Assembly: GCF_023156195.1 (NCBI RefSeq)
Contig: NZ_JAKUKA010000001.1
Location: forward strand, 1,488,001-1,552,000
Reading direction: 5' to 3'
Origin: Chitinophaga sedimenti
Lineage (GTDB): Bacteria; Bacteroidota; Bacteroidia; Chitinophagales; Chitinophagaceae
DNA: 64,000 nucleotides
This document shows positions 37,506 to 47,868 of this stretch, piece after piece. Positions within the stretch are counted from its first letter, which is position 1. Each line of letters opens with the position of its first letter. The notes beneath the pieces are model-generated. The model searched no databases and had not been told where the DNA came from. It was given only the letters and a program-made list of their open reading frames with translations. The translations under genes and the position numbers were made by a program.

Positions 37506-37763
37506 TTAGTTCACTTCGTCCTCGTCGCCACGCAAGGTGCATTCAATTTTACGTTTGATGGCTGCGCTGAATCCTTCCAGCTCGATGTTGGGACGCTCGT
37601 CGAGGCAGATGCGGATTTTACCGTCCTCGGTCATAAGCAGCTCTTCCATTGGTTCCAGTAACGCGAAAAGAAGGCGTTTGCCACTTTCGGCCAGCTGGTT
37701 CATTAATCGGTCTTCCAATTGAAAGAACTCCCGGTTCTTGTAAGAATAGGTTACCTGTACCAT
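37506..37763 (-). CDS. Small acidic hypothetical protein
   Basis: 85 residues, soluble, with a helix-rich middle (FQLEDRLMNQLAESGKRLLFALLEPMEELL) and an acidic end (RGDEDEVN). No motif recognised. Well-separated single gene between terminator and an AT-rich upstream region. Confidence 0.7.
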   Translation of the reverse strand: MVQVTYSYKNREFFQLEDRLMNQLAESGKRLLFALLEPMEELLMTEDGKIRICLDERPNIELEGFSAAIKRKIECTLRGDEDEVN

Positions 37764-37954
37764 AGTTCCTTTTTTTTCTCAAATAGGATTTTATATTATT
37801 AATAGGATTTTAATAGATTCATAAAAATACGCAAAAAAATAAATTGACAAAATAATTGATTGGTTTTTTTATTAATGCGTATTGATGTGTTCCATCAACG
37901 GTCCGTGTAATTCGAGGAATTCCTTTATTTTTAAAGCTCATTATATAAACAGCT

Positions 37955-40139
37955 ATGTATCTCTCCCGCTTTAACCTGACCCGTTATTTGTTGGCCATAT
38001 GCTGCCTGTCGTCCGTCACTGCTGCTAAAGCGCAGTTGCCCGGAGAAGGCTTTAAATGGACCAAAGAAGGCCAGTCGTTCTACAGTCTCGAAGACAATGG
38101 CATTTACGCCATCAACTTAAAAGACCTTAGCAGTACTCCCTCCGTACCTTTTGCCGATTTGAAAGACGCCACCGGCAAACCGTTGCAGGTAAAAGACTTC
38201 AGCTTTTCGGAAGATGAAAAGCAGGTGCTGATTTTCGCCAATACCCGTAAGGTATGGCGCTATCATACCCGTGGCGACTACTGGCTGTACAACATAGCCA
38301 CTAAAAAACTGCAGCAGCTGGGCAAAGGCAAACCCGAGGCCTCACTGATGTTCGCCAAGTTTTCGCCCGATGGTAAAAAGGTGGCTTACGTGAGCGACCG
38401 TAATATATACGTAGAAGATGTAACCACCGGTGCTATCCAGCCGTTAACTAAAGACGGCACCCGCCGTTTCATCAATGGTACGTTCGATTGGGTATATGAG
38501 GAAGAATTCGGTTGCCGCGACGGTTTCCGCTGGAGTCCGGATAGTAAGTCGATTGCTTTTTGGCAAATCGACGCGACCAAGATCCGCGACTTCTACATGA
38601 TAAATAACACGGATTCCATTTACTCCCACATCGTACCGGTAGAGTACCCGAAAGTGGGGGAAAGTCCTTCGGCCTGCCGGGTGGGCGTGATCGACATCAA
38701 CAGTAAAAAGATCACCTGGCTGCAGGTGCCCGGCGATGCGCAGCAACATTATATTCCGCGCATGGAATGGGTGCCCGGCAAAAACGAATTAATCCTGCAA
38801 CAGCTGGATCGCAAGCAACAGGTGGGTAAAGTAATGCTGGCGCAGGCCGCCACCGGCAAAACCCAAACCATCTGGCAGGAACGCGACAGTGCCTGGCTCG
38901 ACGTGAAAAGCCGTTGGGAAGATGATAAGATTTCCGGCTGGGACTGGCTACAGAACAATAAGTCGTTCCTATGGGTAAGCGAAAAAGACGGCTGGCGTCA
39001 CCTTTACAGCATTTCTGCAGACGGCAAACAGGAAAAGCTGATCACCAAAGGAAACTACGATGTAATAAAAATTTCCCGCATCGACGAGGCGCATAATACG
39101 GTTTACTTCTGGCGTCGCCCGATAATGCCACGCAACAGTATTTATACAAGGTAAACCTGGATGGTACCGGTACGGCTCAACGCATTACCCCCGCAAACGA
39201 AGTGGGCAGCCACGATTACCAGGTAAGCCCTAACGGCGCATACGCCTATCATACTTTCCAGAACCACCAGCAACGTGAGCAGGGTGGGATTATCAGTCTG
39301 CCCGACCATAAAACGGTACGAAACCTCGGCAACAACGGCGGCAGCGCTGCCCGCAACATCACATTCTTCCAGGTGACTACCGCAGATGGCGTTACCATGG
39401 ACGGCTGGATGGTAAAACCGGAGAACTTTGATTCCACCAAAAATACCCCGTCGTATTTTACGTATATGGCGAACCCGCCAGTGCAACCGTAACCGATACT
39501 TACGGTGCAGGCTATAATCGCCTGTATGCCGGTGATATGGCGAAAGATGGTTACATCTACATTTCCCTGGACAACCGTGGTACCCCCGCGCCAAAGGGCC
39601 GCGCATGGCGCAAGTCCATCTACCGCAAACTGGGTATCGTGAATGCACGCGACCAGGCGATGGGTGCTAAAGAAATCATGAAATGGTCGTTCGTAGACCC
39701 GACCCGCATCGCGGTATGGGGCTGGAGCGGCGGCGGTTCCATGACACTGAACCTGTTGTTCCAGTATCCCGAGATTTACAGCACCGGCATTGCTGTTGCC
39801 GCAGTTGGCAACCAGCTGACGTACGACAACATTTACCAGGAGCGTTACATGGGGCTTCCCCAGGAAAGCATGGAAGACTTTGTAAAAGGTTCTCCCATCA
39901 CTTATGCTAAAAACCTGAAGGGCAAACTGTTGTACATCCATGGTACCGGTGATGATAACGTGCATTACCAGAATGCGGAGATGCTGATCAACGAGTTGGT
40001 TAAGAATGGTAAACAATTCCAGATGATGGCTTACCCGAACCGTACGCATAGCATTAATGAAGGGGCGGGTACGACGGGGCATTTGTCGCAGTTGTATACT
40101 AACTTTTTGAGGCAAAATTGTCCTCCGGGGGCGAAGTAA
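37955..40139 (+). CDS. Dipeptidyl peptidase IV-type S9 peptidase (two frameshifts)
   Basis: Restored length 728 residues. Signal peptide MYLSRFNLTRYLLAICCLSSVTAAKA, then the eight-bladed propeller (e.g. KFSPDGKKVAYVSDRNIYV; FDWVYEEEFGCRDGFRWSPDSKSIAF with the Glu-Glu substrate motif) and the C-terminal hydrolase. The nucleophile is in WGWSGGGSMTL; acid and base lie in GTGDDNVHY and NRTHSI. It removes X-Pro/Ala dipeptides in the periplasm. Deletions are inferred at the CCCG at 39118-39121 (restored RRPDNATQQYLYKV) and in the C run near 39450 (TPVVFYVYGEP). Confidence 0.92.
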
Positions 40140-40654
40140 TGAGCGGCAAGAATATATTACATGCATTGCTCGTGCTTTCCGTGTTACTGGCGATACCCGG
40201 CCTAATATTTTTTCGGAAACTCTTGCCAGAATGGTGGCTGTTACTGACGATGTTCGTTGTTGGGCTGGCTGCCATTCCTTTCATGCGCAAACCGTTAGCA
40301 AACCATTTGAACGTACATACAAAAGTTCTGGCAAGGCGTGTATAACGTATTTACTTTGGGAGGATTACCGGTATCGCGCTTCCTGATCATGAATTTCTTT
40401 TTCCGGGGAGAGGATATCAGGTTTGTGCGGGAGCCGATCATTTCGTACAATTCCAACATGGAGTCGGAGTTGGGGCGAAAAGGAATGCCGACTGGTTGGC
40501 AGACGGAGCGCTTTTTTGTGACGATTGAACTCGGGGGCGGACATTATGGCTGCCGCCGCGGGCTGTCGACAAGAGCGGCGACTATATAGATCTGGCCATT
40601 TCGCGGGGGCTGTTTGGTGTGGATGTTATCATTGAATTTTTATTTGGATACTGA
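40139..40654 (+). CDS. Small membrane protein, hypothetical (two indels)
   Basis: Restored length 171 residues. Start ATG overlaps the stop of the S9 peptidase by one base (TAATG), indicating co-translation. Two membrane segments (about 6-23 and 28-47) precede a soluble part ending GVDVIIEFLFGY. One extra A near 40322 and one missing C near 40555 (GCCGCCGCG) split it into three frames. Function not recognised. Confidence 0.6.
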
Positions 40655-40658
40655 TACT

Positions 40659-40690
40659 AAAGGAAGACGGCATTGCTGTCTTCCTTTTTA
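40659..40690 (+). terminator. Intrinsic terminator
   Basis: AAAGGAAGAC / GTCTTCCTTT hairpin followed by TTTATA, just after the 40139 gene. Confidence 0.75.
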
Positions 40691-40702
40691 TATTGTTGAC
40701 TC

Positions 40703-41278
40703 ATGAGCAGCGAACAGCGCATAAGTAAAAGACATTTGGGGATGCGGCCGCCCGTTGCTCCGGCTCCAACGGGGCCCAAAGCAAAACGACAGATGGGCAA
40801 CAGGACACTCATCATCACTTTCTTTATGGGCGCGTGGATTGCCTTAGTCACCACCGAATTGTTGGAGGCCACCATCATCCCTGTATCACTGGTGTTTGTC
40901 ATATGGGCACTGGTTGGCCTTATAGGAACGTTATGCTTTCGAGGTAGAATTGACGGGAGACTTTGGGGACAGGTCGTGTATTACATTGCAGTACTTGGCA
41001 GTCCCATCGTTTATGCCGGTCTCGCGACCAATTACTACCTGGCGGACGAAAATGTTGTGACTACAATAGTACCCATTTCTGAAATACAACAACAGGGCCG
41101 GTCGAGCAGGGGACGTTGTGTGGAGCCCGCCGTCCGCATTAATTACCACGGTACTGAAAAGAGTTTTGCCTATCCCTGCGGTACCGACTTCACCGGCTAC
41201 AAAAGTTTACGCATCACCGTTTCCCGCGGCTATTTTAACTATCCCATTATACGCGACTACGAATTAAGCAGCGAATAA
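40703..41278 (+). CDS. Membrane protein, hypothetical
   Basis: 191 residues. A Pro/Lys-rich cytosolic start (RPPVAPAPTGPKAKR), then three membrane segments (about 33-52, 55-75, 86-107) and a ~80-residue extracytoplasmic domain with two Cys (GRCVEPAV, YPCGTDF). Family not recognised. Confidence 0.65.
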   Translation: MSSEQRISKRHLGMRPPVAPAPTGPKAKRQMGNRTLIITFFMGAWIALVTTELLEATIIPVSLVFVIWALVGLIGTLCFRGRIDGRLWGQVVYYIAVLGSPIVYAGLATNYYLADENVVTTIVPISEIQQQGRSSRGRCVEPAVRINYHGTEKSFAYPCGTDFTGYKSLRITVSRGYFNYPIIRDYELSSE

Positions 41279-41290
41279 ATCGTAATGATC

Positions 41291-41298
41291 TATCTTTG
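41291..41298 (+). promoter_or_regulatory. -7 promoter element (TATCTTTG)
   Basis: TATCTTTG fits TAnnTTTG, 21 bases before ATG 41320. Confidence 0.5.
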
Positions 41299-41319
41299 TC
41301 CCCCAGAACAAACAGCATT

Positions 41320-41724
41320 ATGTCGAAATTAAGTATTACCGGAGTTGCAGCAGCCATCATCGTGATAATCAGCGCCTTCTTTCCCTGGGTGACGATCGAA
41401 AGTAAGAACCTCGTATTCACAGGGCTGGATACCAAAGGCTCGTCATTCGGTGAACCTGCCGTGCTGAACATTGCTTTCTCTATCGCCTGTATGCTGTTCT
41501 TCTTCCGGAAACGTCCGGCTATCCTCGCCAATTTGTTCTGCGCCACCTTCCTCACCGCGTGGTCGTTCCGCAACATGCTACTGTTCTCCCGCTGCGAAAT
41601 GGGCGAATGCCCCCACCGCGAAGCAGGATTGTTCCTGTCCGTAGGGGGAGCATTTCTTGTATTAATTTGTGTATTGTTCCAGAAAGTAAAAAGGCCTAAG
41701 CCAGGTTCCGGGCAGTGGAAATAA
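41320..41724 (+). CDS. Four-helix membrane protein, hypothetical
   Basis: 134 residues from ATG 41320 (MSKLSITGVAA). Four hydrophobic segments; a periplasmic-side loop holds two Cys and His (SRCEMGECPHREAG), which could bind metal or form a disulfide. Function unknown. Its end overlaps the end of the convergent VIT-like gene by 29 bases. Confidence 0.65.
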   Translation: MSKLSITGVAAAIIVIISAFFPWVTIESKNLVFTGLDTKGSSFGEPAVLNIAFSIACMLFFFRKRPAILANLFCATFLTAWSFRNMLLFSRCEMGECPHREAGLFLSVGGAFLVLICVLFQKVKRPKPGSGQWK

Positions 41725-42343
41725 TGTAAACGCCCAGTACTACGGCGCCGCCGATCAGCATATGACGGATCGCCATCGGGATGGGGCGTTGCTTTGTCAT
41801 ACGTGCTTTGATGTAGGCAAATACCAGCAGGGAGAGGAGCCCGCTCGTTAAGCCTGCCTGCGATGCATTTTCAAAATTTTCATCCGGGAAGAAAGGGAAT
41901 AAGGGCAAAATGCCGCCGAGCAGGAAAAACACGCCCGTCAGTATTGCGCTGCGGAACGCGCTGGGTGGGTGATACGCTACTTCTTTTACTTCTTCCTTTA
42001 CCAGCATATCTTCCCACTTTTTCTGGTCAGCCGCCATTTCTTCCCCGATATGGGTAATAACTTGCTCTGAAATGTCCAGCTTTTGCAATTTCTGTCGCTC
42101 ATCGGCTGTGAGTACACCGTCTTCGTGGTCTGCCGCACCGCGGTTGGCGAAGAACGTGGTCACGATGAACAGGGCAGTGACCGCGGCAAGGATCACAAAG
42201 TGGATATAGTAGAAGTCCTGTACCGGCATCTTGTCGTACAGCAGCTGCGAGCTGAATAATATTACGAGGATGCCGTCCGGGAAACCCAGCAGGAAATCAG
42301 TTCTCCAGCCCGTGCTGCGGATAGCTTTGTCTTGTTTCGTCAT
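41696..42343 (-). CDS. VIT1/CCC1-like membrane protein
   Basis: 215 residues. TDFLLGFPDGILVILFSS near the N-terminus and GVFFLLGGILPLFPFF after a charged middle region (ISEQVITHIGEEMAADQKKWEDM) resemble the vacuolar iron transporter family, which moves Fe2+/Mn2+; the match is distant. Five membrane segments. Starts 4 bases after the rocD stop, so the two are co-transcribed. Confidence 0.6.
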   Translation of the reverse strand: MTKQDKAIRSTGWRTDFLLGFPDGILVILFSSQLLYDKMPVQDFYYIHFVILAAVTALFIVTTFFANRGAADHEDGVLTADERQKLQKLDISEQVITHIGEEMAADQKKWEDMLVKEEVKEVAYHPPSAFRSAILTGVFFLLGGILPLFPFFPDENFENASQAGLTSGLLSLLVFAYIKARMTKQRPIPMAIRHMLIGGAVVLGVYIISTARNLA

Positions 42344-42347
42344 TGGG

Positions 42348-43582
42348 TTAGTCTAATATTTCGAGGCTGCGTGCAATAATGCCCACGCATTCCTGCACTT
42401 GTGAAGCATTGATCGTTAAAGGCGGCGCAAAGCGGATCTTATCGCCATGCGTCGGTTTGGCCAGCAGGCCGTTTTCTTTTAAAGCAAGACACAAATCCCA
42501 GGCCGCATCTGCATGGTGGTGTTTTATCACGATGGCGTTGAGCAAACCTTTACCGCGCACCAGCGAAACGTGCGGGGACTGTATATCGCGGATGCCTGGC
42601 GGAGCAGTTCGCCCATGGTTACGGCGTTTTCCGCCATTTTCTCTTCCTTTAATACGCCCAGTGCGGTAATAGCTACTTTACAAGCGAGCGGATTACCACC
42701 GTAGGTAGAGCCATGTTCGCCCGGTTTAATGGTGAGCATGATCTCATCGTCTGCCAGCACAGCTGCTACCGGCAGCACACCACCGGAGAGGGCTTTACCC
42801 GGGATGAGGATATCGGGCCGGACGTTTTCATGATCGCAGGCCAGCATTTTACCGGTACGGGCAAGTCCCGTCTGGATCTCGTCGGCCATGAACAATACCT
42901 TTGCATCGCTGCAGTACTGGCGTGCTTTGCTGAGGAAACCTTCGTCGGGTACCACGACGCCTGCTTCACCCTGGATGGGCTCCACTAGGAAGCCGGCCAC
43001 GTTTTTATCCTGTAAAGCCTTTTCCAGCGCCGGTAAATTATTATAAGGAATGATTTCATACCCCGGCATAAAAGGGCCGAACTGTGAGCGGGCGGCCGGA
43101 TCGGTGCTGAAGGAAATTACGTTTAGCGTACGTCCGTGGAAGTTGTTGGCGCAGATGATGATCTTTGCCTGATTCTCCGGGATACCCTTTACCATGTACC
43201 CCCAGCGGCGGCAAAGTTTGAGGGCGGTTTCCACGGCTTCCACGCCGGTATTCATCGGCAGCACTTTATCGTACCCGAAGTAATCCGTTATATATCGTGC
43301 GTATTCACCCAGCATATCGCTGTGGAATGCGCGGGACGTAAGTGTGAGTTTCTGTGCCTGTAAAATAAGCGATTGTATGATCTTGGGATGGCAATGGCCC
43401 TGGTTGACGGCGGAGTAGCCGGACAGGAAATCGTAATAACGTTTGCCATCCACATCCCATAAAAAAACGCCTTCGCCCCGCTCCAACACCACCGGTAACG
43501 GGTGATAATTGTGGGCGCCATACTGTTCTTCGAGTGACAAATAATGCTGTGATCTTTCGCTGATCGTAAATCCCGGTACCAT
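42348..43582 (-). CDS. rocD: Ornithine aminotransferase (one frameshift)
   Basis: Restored length 411 residues from ATG 43582 ([10 protein letters not shown]). A PLP enzyme turning ornithine and 2-oxoglutarate into glutamate semialdehyde and glutamate. Blocks: [72 protein letters not shown] and the PLP Lys in [12 protein letters not shown]. The last ~75 residues are in another frame; adding one G at the CCAGG (42595-42599) gives [21 protein letters not shown]. Product feeds the P5C dehydrogenase encoded at 32645. Confidence 0.94.
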
Positions 43583-43588
43583 ACTCCA

Positions 43589-43596
43589 CAAAAGTA
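43589..43596 (-). promoter_or_regulatory. -7 promoter element (TACTTTTG) of rocD, near-leaderless
   Basis: Minus-strand TACTTTTG ends 6 bases before ATG 43582, implying little or no 5' leader. Confidence 0.5.
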
Positions 43597-43614
43597 ATGA
43601 TTGTAAACAGAAAA

Positions 43615-43878
43615 CTACGATTTGCCGCGGAGGCGGTCGATCAGCGCCACATATTCCTGCATGGCCGCCGTTTTATCCTTTCCTTTGAGCCCGGACCAGG
43701 CATCGTGTTTGGCGCGGGCCACGAAATCGAAGGGATTGGCGGGCGCTTCCACGTTTACATCGCCTTCTGTAGCCTGTTTATAAAGCGAGTAAATCTGTAA
43801 AAGGGTATCATTATCGGGTTTTTCCGCCAGGGTTTTACTGGCGGCTACGGCGGCTTCAAATTGTTCCTGCAGTTCCAT
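43615..43878 (-). CDS. Acyl-CoA-binding protein
   Basis: 87 residues, the exact size of the ACBP four-helix bundle. The signature [17 protein letters not shown], then [32 protein letters not shown] is complete, including the Tyr and Lys that contact CoA. Binds long-chain acyl-CoA in the cytoplasm. It lies directly upstream of rocD on the same strand, but rocD has its own -7 element. Confidence 0.93.
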   Translation of the reverse strand: MELQEQFEAAVAASKTLAEKPDNDTLLQIYSLYKQATEGDVNVEAPANPFDFVARAKHDAWSGLKGKDKTAAMQEYVALIDRLRGKS

Positions 43879-43955
43879 GTTAACTTTTTATGATAAATGT
43901 AGCTAAATAGGGGAAATAGCCACTTGCCTCTTATTTAATAATAACAAAATTTAAA

Positions 43956-43963
43956 TACCTTTG
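43956..43963 (+). promoter_or_regulatory. -7 promoter element (TACCTTTG) of lepA
   Basis: TACCTTTG fits TAnnTTTG; the lepA ATG is 68 bases downstream. Confidence 0.5.
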
Positions 43964-44031
43964 CGCTTTGAAAGAGGTTGTTTTAAGAAGATGTAAGAAA
44001 GCGTACTCTGAGCCGCCTCACTGTAACATTT

Positions 44032-45818
44032 ATGAAGAATATCCGTAATTTTTGCATCATTGCGCATATCGACCATGGTAAAAGCACCTTGGCCGACCGT
44101 TTACTGGAGCACACCAAAACCATTTCGCAGCGCGATATGCAGGCGCAGGTATTGGACGATATGGACCTGGAGCGTGAAAAAGGCATTACTATCAAGAGCC
44201 ACGCGATCCAGATGACCTATATCGTGGGCAAGGAGAAATATACCTTTAACCTGATTGACACTCCCGGTCACGTGGACTTCAGCTATGAAGTATCCCGTGC
44301 GCTGGCCGCCTGTGAAGGTGCGCTGCTGCTGGTAGACGCCGCGCAGGGTATCCAGGCGCAAACCATCTCCAACCTCTACCTGGCGCTCGATAACGACCTG
44401 GAAATCATCCCCGTTATCAACAAAATCGACATGGAAGGCGCCATGATCCCCGAAGTAAAGGACCAGATCATGGAGCTTATCGGTTGTAAGAAGAAGACAT
44501 CCTGCTGGCGTCCGGCAAAACCGGTATCGGCATCGAAGAAATATTAGAGGCTATCGTAGCCCGCATTCCTGCACCTTCCGGCGATCCGGAAGCTCCGCTA
44601 CAGGCGCTGCTGTTCGATAGCGTATTCAACTCTTTCCGTGGCATTATCGCTTACTTCCGCGTGTATAACGGCGTGATCAAGAAGGGCGATAAGATCAAAT
44701 TTGTAAACACCGACCAGGAGTATGAAGCGGACGAGGTGGGCATCCTCAAACTGGGCCTCGAGCCGAAAGGTGAGGTATCTACCGGCGACGTGGGATACAT
44801 CATTACCGGTATCAAAAACGCGAAGGAAGTGAAAGTGGGCGATACCATCACCCACGTGGCACGCCCCGGCGAAGGCATTAAAGGTTTTGAAGAGGTGAAG
44901 CCGATGGTATTCGCGGGTATCTTCCCCGTGGTGACCGATGACTTCGAGGAACTGCGCGAATGTATGGAGAAACTCCAGCTGAACGACGCCTCGCTCACCT
45001 TCGAGACAGAAACTTCCCAGGCACTGGGTTTCGGTTTCCGTTGCGGCTTCCTCGGTATGCTGCACATGGAGATCATCCGGGAACGACTCGAAAGGGAGTT
45101 TAACCAAACGGTGATCACTACCGTGCCGAACGTGAGCTTCGTAGCTTACGACTCCAAAGGCAAAAAGAGCATCGTGAACAACCCGTCAGAAATGCCGGAC
45201 CCCACGAAAATGGACAAAATCGAAGAACCTTTTATCCGCGCGCAGATCATCACGCTGCCGGAATATATTGGTAACATTATGACGCTGTGCCTCGGTAAAC
45301 GCGGTCTGCTCATTAACCAAAGCTACCTTACCACCACCCGTGTGGAACTCATCTTCGAAATGCCGCTGGCCGAAATCGTGTTCGACTTCTATGATAAACT
45401 GAAGTCTAACACCCGTGGTTACGCCTCGTTCGATTACCACCCGATCGACTACCGCGAGTCGGATATTGCTAAAATGGATATCCTGCTGAACGGCGAAAAA
45501 GTGGATGCCCTTAGCGCATTGATCCACCGCAGCCGTGCGAACGACTTCGGTCGTAAACTGGTGTCTAAACTGAAGGAACTGCTGCCCCGTCAACAGTTCA
45601 TGATCGCGATCCAGGCTGCTATCGGCGCTAAGATCGTGGCCAGGGAAACCATCAGCGCGATGCGCAAAGACGTAACCGCAAAATGTTATGGCGGTGACAT
45701 CTCCCGTAAACGTAAACTGCTGGAAAAACAGAAAGAAGGTAAGAAAAGAATGCGCCAGATCGGGTCCGTAGAGGTACCGCAGGAAGCGTTCCTCGCCGTA
45801 CTGAAACTCGACGATTAA
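44032..45818 (+). CDS. lepA: Elongation factor 4 (one frameshift)
   Basis: Restored length 595 residues, the family norm. GTPase G1 is [15 protein letters not shown]3 is DTPGHVDF and G4 is NKID. The C-terminal domain ([41 protein letters not shown], 45680-45815) is unique to LepA. One G is missing near 44490 (restored [21 protein letters not shown]). LepA acts on stalled or initiating ribosomes. Confidence 0.96.
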
Positions 45819-45841
45819 CATTTAAACATATCGCCTCAAAC

Positions 45842-46489
45842 ATGAAAACACTTGTTTCGTGGAGCGGGGGCAAAGACAGTTGTTTTGCAATGATGCAAAG
45901 TATCGCAGCAGGCCATGTGCCTGCTGTGTTGCTTAATGTCATGAACGAAAATGGCCGTATCTCCCGTTCACATGCGCTTCCCGCCGCTATATTACAGCAA
46001 CAGGCCGCCGCTATGGGGATTCCGATGCGCAACATCCCGTCTTCCTGGCAGGAATACGAAAAACATTTCGTGAATGCTTTGCAGGAGCTGAAAACCAACT
46101 ATAACCTGGACGCCGCGGTGTTCGGCGACATTGACCTGCAGGCGCACCGCGACTGGGAAGAAATGGTATGCGCGAAAGCGGGCCTACAGGCGATATTGCC
46201 ACTGTGGCAACAGGATAGAAAGGAACTGGTGATGCAAATGCTGGACGCCGGCATTAAAACGATGATCGTATCGTGCAACACCACTATGGGCCCGGACTTT
46301 CTGGGCAGGGTGATGGACAGGCAACTGGTAGCCGACCTGGAGGCGATTGGGGTGGATGTATGTGGCGAGAACGGGGAGTTTCATACGGTGGTGATGGATT
46401 GTCCCTTGTTTAGCGCGACGTTGGTGTTGCCGGGGTATGTGAAGGTGCAGCATGAGCAGTATCACTTTTTGCAGTGGGAGGATAAATAA
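45842..46489 (+). CDS. Diphthine-ammonia ligase-like PP-loop ATPase (DUF71/Dph6 family)
   Basis: 215 residues. The ATP pyrophosphatase loop is SWSGGKDSCFAMM at the N-terminus; AAVFGDIDLQAHRDWEEMVC and the end CGENGEFHTVVMDCPLF are the conserved DUF71 blocks. In archaea and eukaryotes the family amidates diphthine on EF2, but bacteria lack diphthamide, so the substrate here is different and unknown. 23 bases after lepA, likely the same transcript. Confidence 0.85.
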   Translation: MKTLVSWSGGKDSCFAMMQSIAAGHVPAVLLNVMNENGRISRSHALPAAILQQQAAAMGIPMRNIPSSWQEYEKHFVNALQELKTNYNLDAAVFGDIDLQAHRDWEEMVCAKAGLQAILPLWQQDRKELVMQMLDAGIKTMIVSCNTTMGPDFLGRVMDRQLVADLEAIGVDVCGENGEFHTVVMDCPLFSATLVLPGYVKVQHEQYHFLQWEDK

Positions 46490-46556
46490 TATTAACTGCG
46501 TATATTCAATGCGTGCGGTTGCACGAAATTGTTAACCAATTAAATACCTATACATT

Positions 46557-47454
46557 ATGATGACGAAACGAATTGTTTTGTTAACGGCTGGCTTGCTGGC
46601 GGGGGAAATTGCGTTTTCCCAATCGACGTATGTGCAAATAAATGACACACGGAATTACAGCAGCTCCCCGAATGAATATAACCAGGAAATACGGGGAGAG
46701 TTTAAGCTCCGGACAGCTATGGGAATTTCCGGCACGAGTCTGTTTGGCGGGCAATTAACCATCGCCCCCTGGGCCGACGTTTCCGGCAACAATATTCATC
46801 AGTTTGGCTTCATTGATGAGGGTTTATTTTATCGTCAGGGTACGCAAGGGGTAAACACCTTGCATCCATGGACTAAACTACTTACCAGCACGGGATTGCA
46901 GAACGTAAATGGTAAATTGTTCCTGTCACATGCTGACGACGATCTCCTGACCCTCCAGACCACTGAAACCAACAGCTGGGCCTACATGCAGTTCCTCGAC
47001 CCCACAAAACGAACCGCCTATTTCGGCGTATCAACCGCGAACAACCTTGAGATTGCAAAAGAACACGGCGGCAACATTGCACTAGTGGGAGGCAACGTGG
47101 GGATTGGCACGCTCAATCCCATATATGAACTCTCTGTCGCCGGCACGGTAGGCGCCAAAAAGTCAAAGTCACCGCCACCGGCTGGCCCGATTACGTATTC
47201 AAAGACGACTACAAACTGATGGGCCTCTACGAACTTGAGCAGTTCGTTAAAAACATCATCACCTTCCGGAAATACCTGACGAACAGACTGTTGTAAAAGA
47301 AGGCGTCGACCTGGGAGACATTAACAAACAGTTACTGCAAAAGGTAGAAGAGCTATCCCTCTACCTGATTGAACACCAGAAAGAACTGGACAAACTGAAA
47401 GCGGCGAACGAGGGGTTACAGAAAGAAATTACCGAACTTAAGAGCCGTCTTTGA
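46557..47454 (+). CDS. Tail-fibre-like secreted protein with C-terminal coiled coil (two frameshifts)
   Basis: Restored length 299 residues. Signal peptide MMTKRIVLLTAGLLAGEIAFS, a Gly/Asn-rich beta region (GGNVGIGTLNPIYELSVAGTVGA is typical of phage-tail-fibre-like proteins), then HHHLPEIPDEQTVVKEGVDLGDINKQLL and a leucine-rich coiled coil to the end (LSLYLIEHQKELDKLKAANEG). Deletions are inferred in the A run near 47162 and before CATCAT near 47251. This architecture recurs in Bacteroidota; it is probably trimeric and surface-exposed, role unknown. Confidence 0.75.
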
Positions 47455-47700
47455 TGGTTCAGTGATGGTTGGGTGATGGTTCAGTGTAGGTTCGGTACGC
47501 CTGTCACGTCCTTGTCACGTCCTAAGATAGGTTTACACCCTGGTAGATAATCCGAATTTAGGTTTTACACCCGCAGTTCGGTATGCCTGGCAGCATCCTG
47601 GCTGCTTCCTTCGCTGATCCTTCGCTCATCTTACGCTAAAACCTTTGCCACGGCCGATTGAACGTAGGATGAGCGAAGGATCAGCGAAAGATGTTGTTAG
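47455..47700. repeat. Short-word repeat mosaic with 26-base inverted repeat
   Basis: Part of a 414-base gap without a gene. The word GTGATGGTT recurs with ~10-base spacing (47455-47485), TGTCACGTCCT occurs twice in tandem (47501-47523 region), TAGGTTTACACCC and TAGGTTTTACACCC are direct repeats, and 47610-47635 is the reverse complement of 47663-47688 at 25 of 26 positions with a 27-base loop. The style matches the mosaic at 7040-7260. From 47701 to 47817 nothing further was seen. Confidence 0.75.
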
Positions 47701-47817
47701 GATGTAGCTGCTGTATGGCCATTTATCAGCTTTCGTATGGGATAGGAAAGCCCTTGCACAGCCTTGAAAATGAACTAACATCGGCATTACAGTAGAATTA
47801 CCTCGCATAAAATAGAA

Positions 47818-47852
47818 ACAGCCCCTGCAGTTAATACCGCAGGGGCTGTTTT
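47818..47852 (-). terminator. Terminator of the DUF6580 gene
   Basis: ACAGCCCCTGC / GCAGGGGCTGT, an 11-base stem with T-rich flanks on both strands, 17 bases after the minus-strand stop at 47869. Confidence 0.8.
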
Positions 47853-47868
47853 ATATACAACAAACTTA

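Noticed and set aside
39249..40166. 305-residue minus-strand frame
   Set aside because: Antisense to the S9 peptidase gene, whose restored frame has all catalytic motifs.
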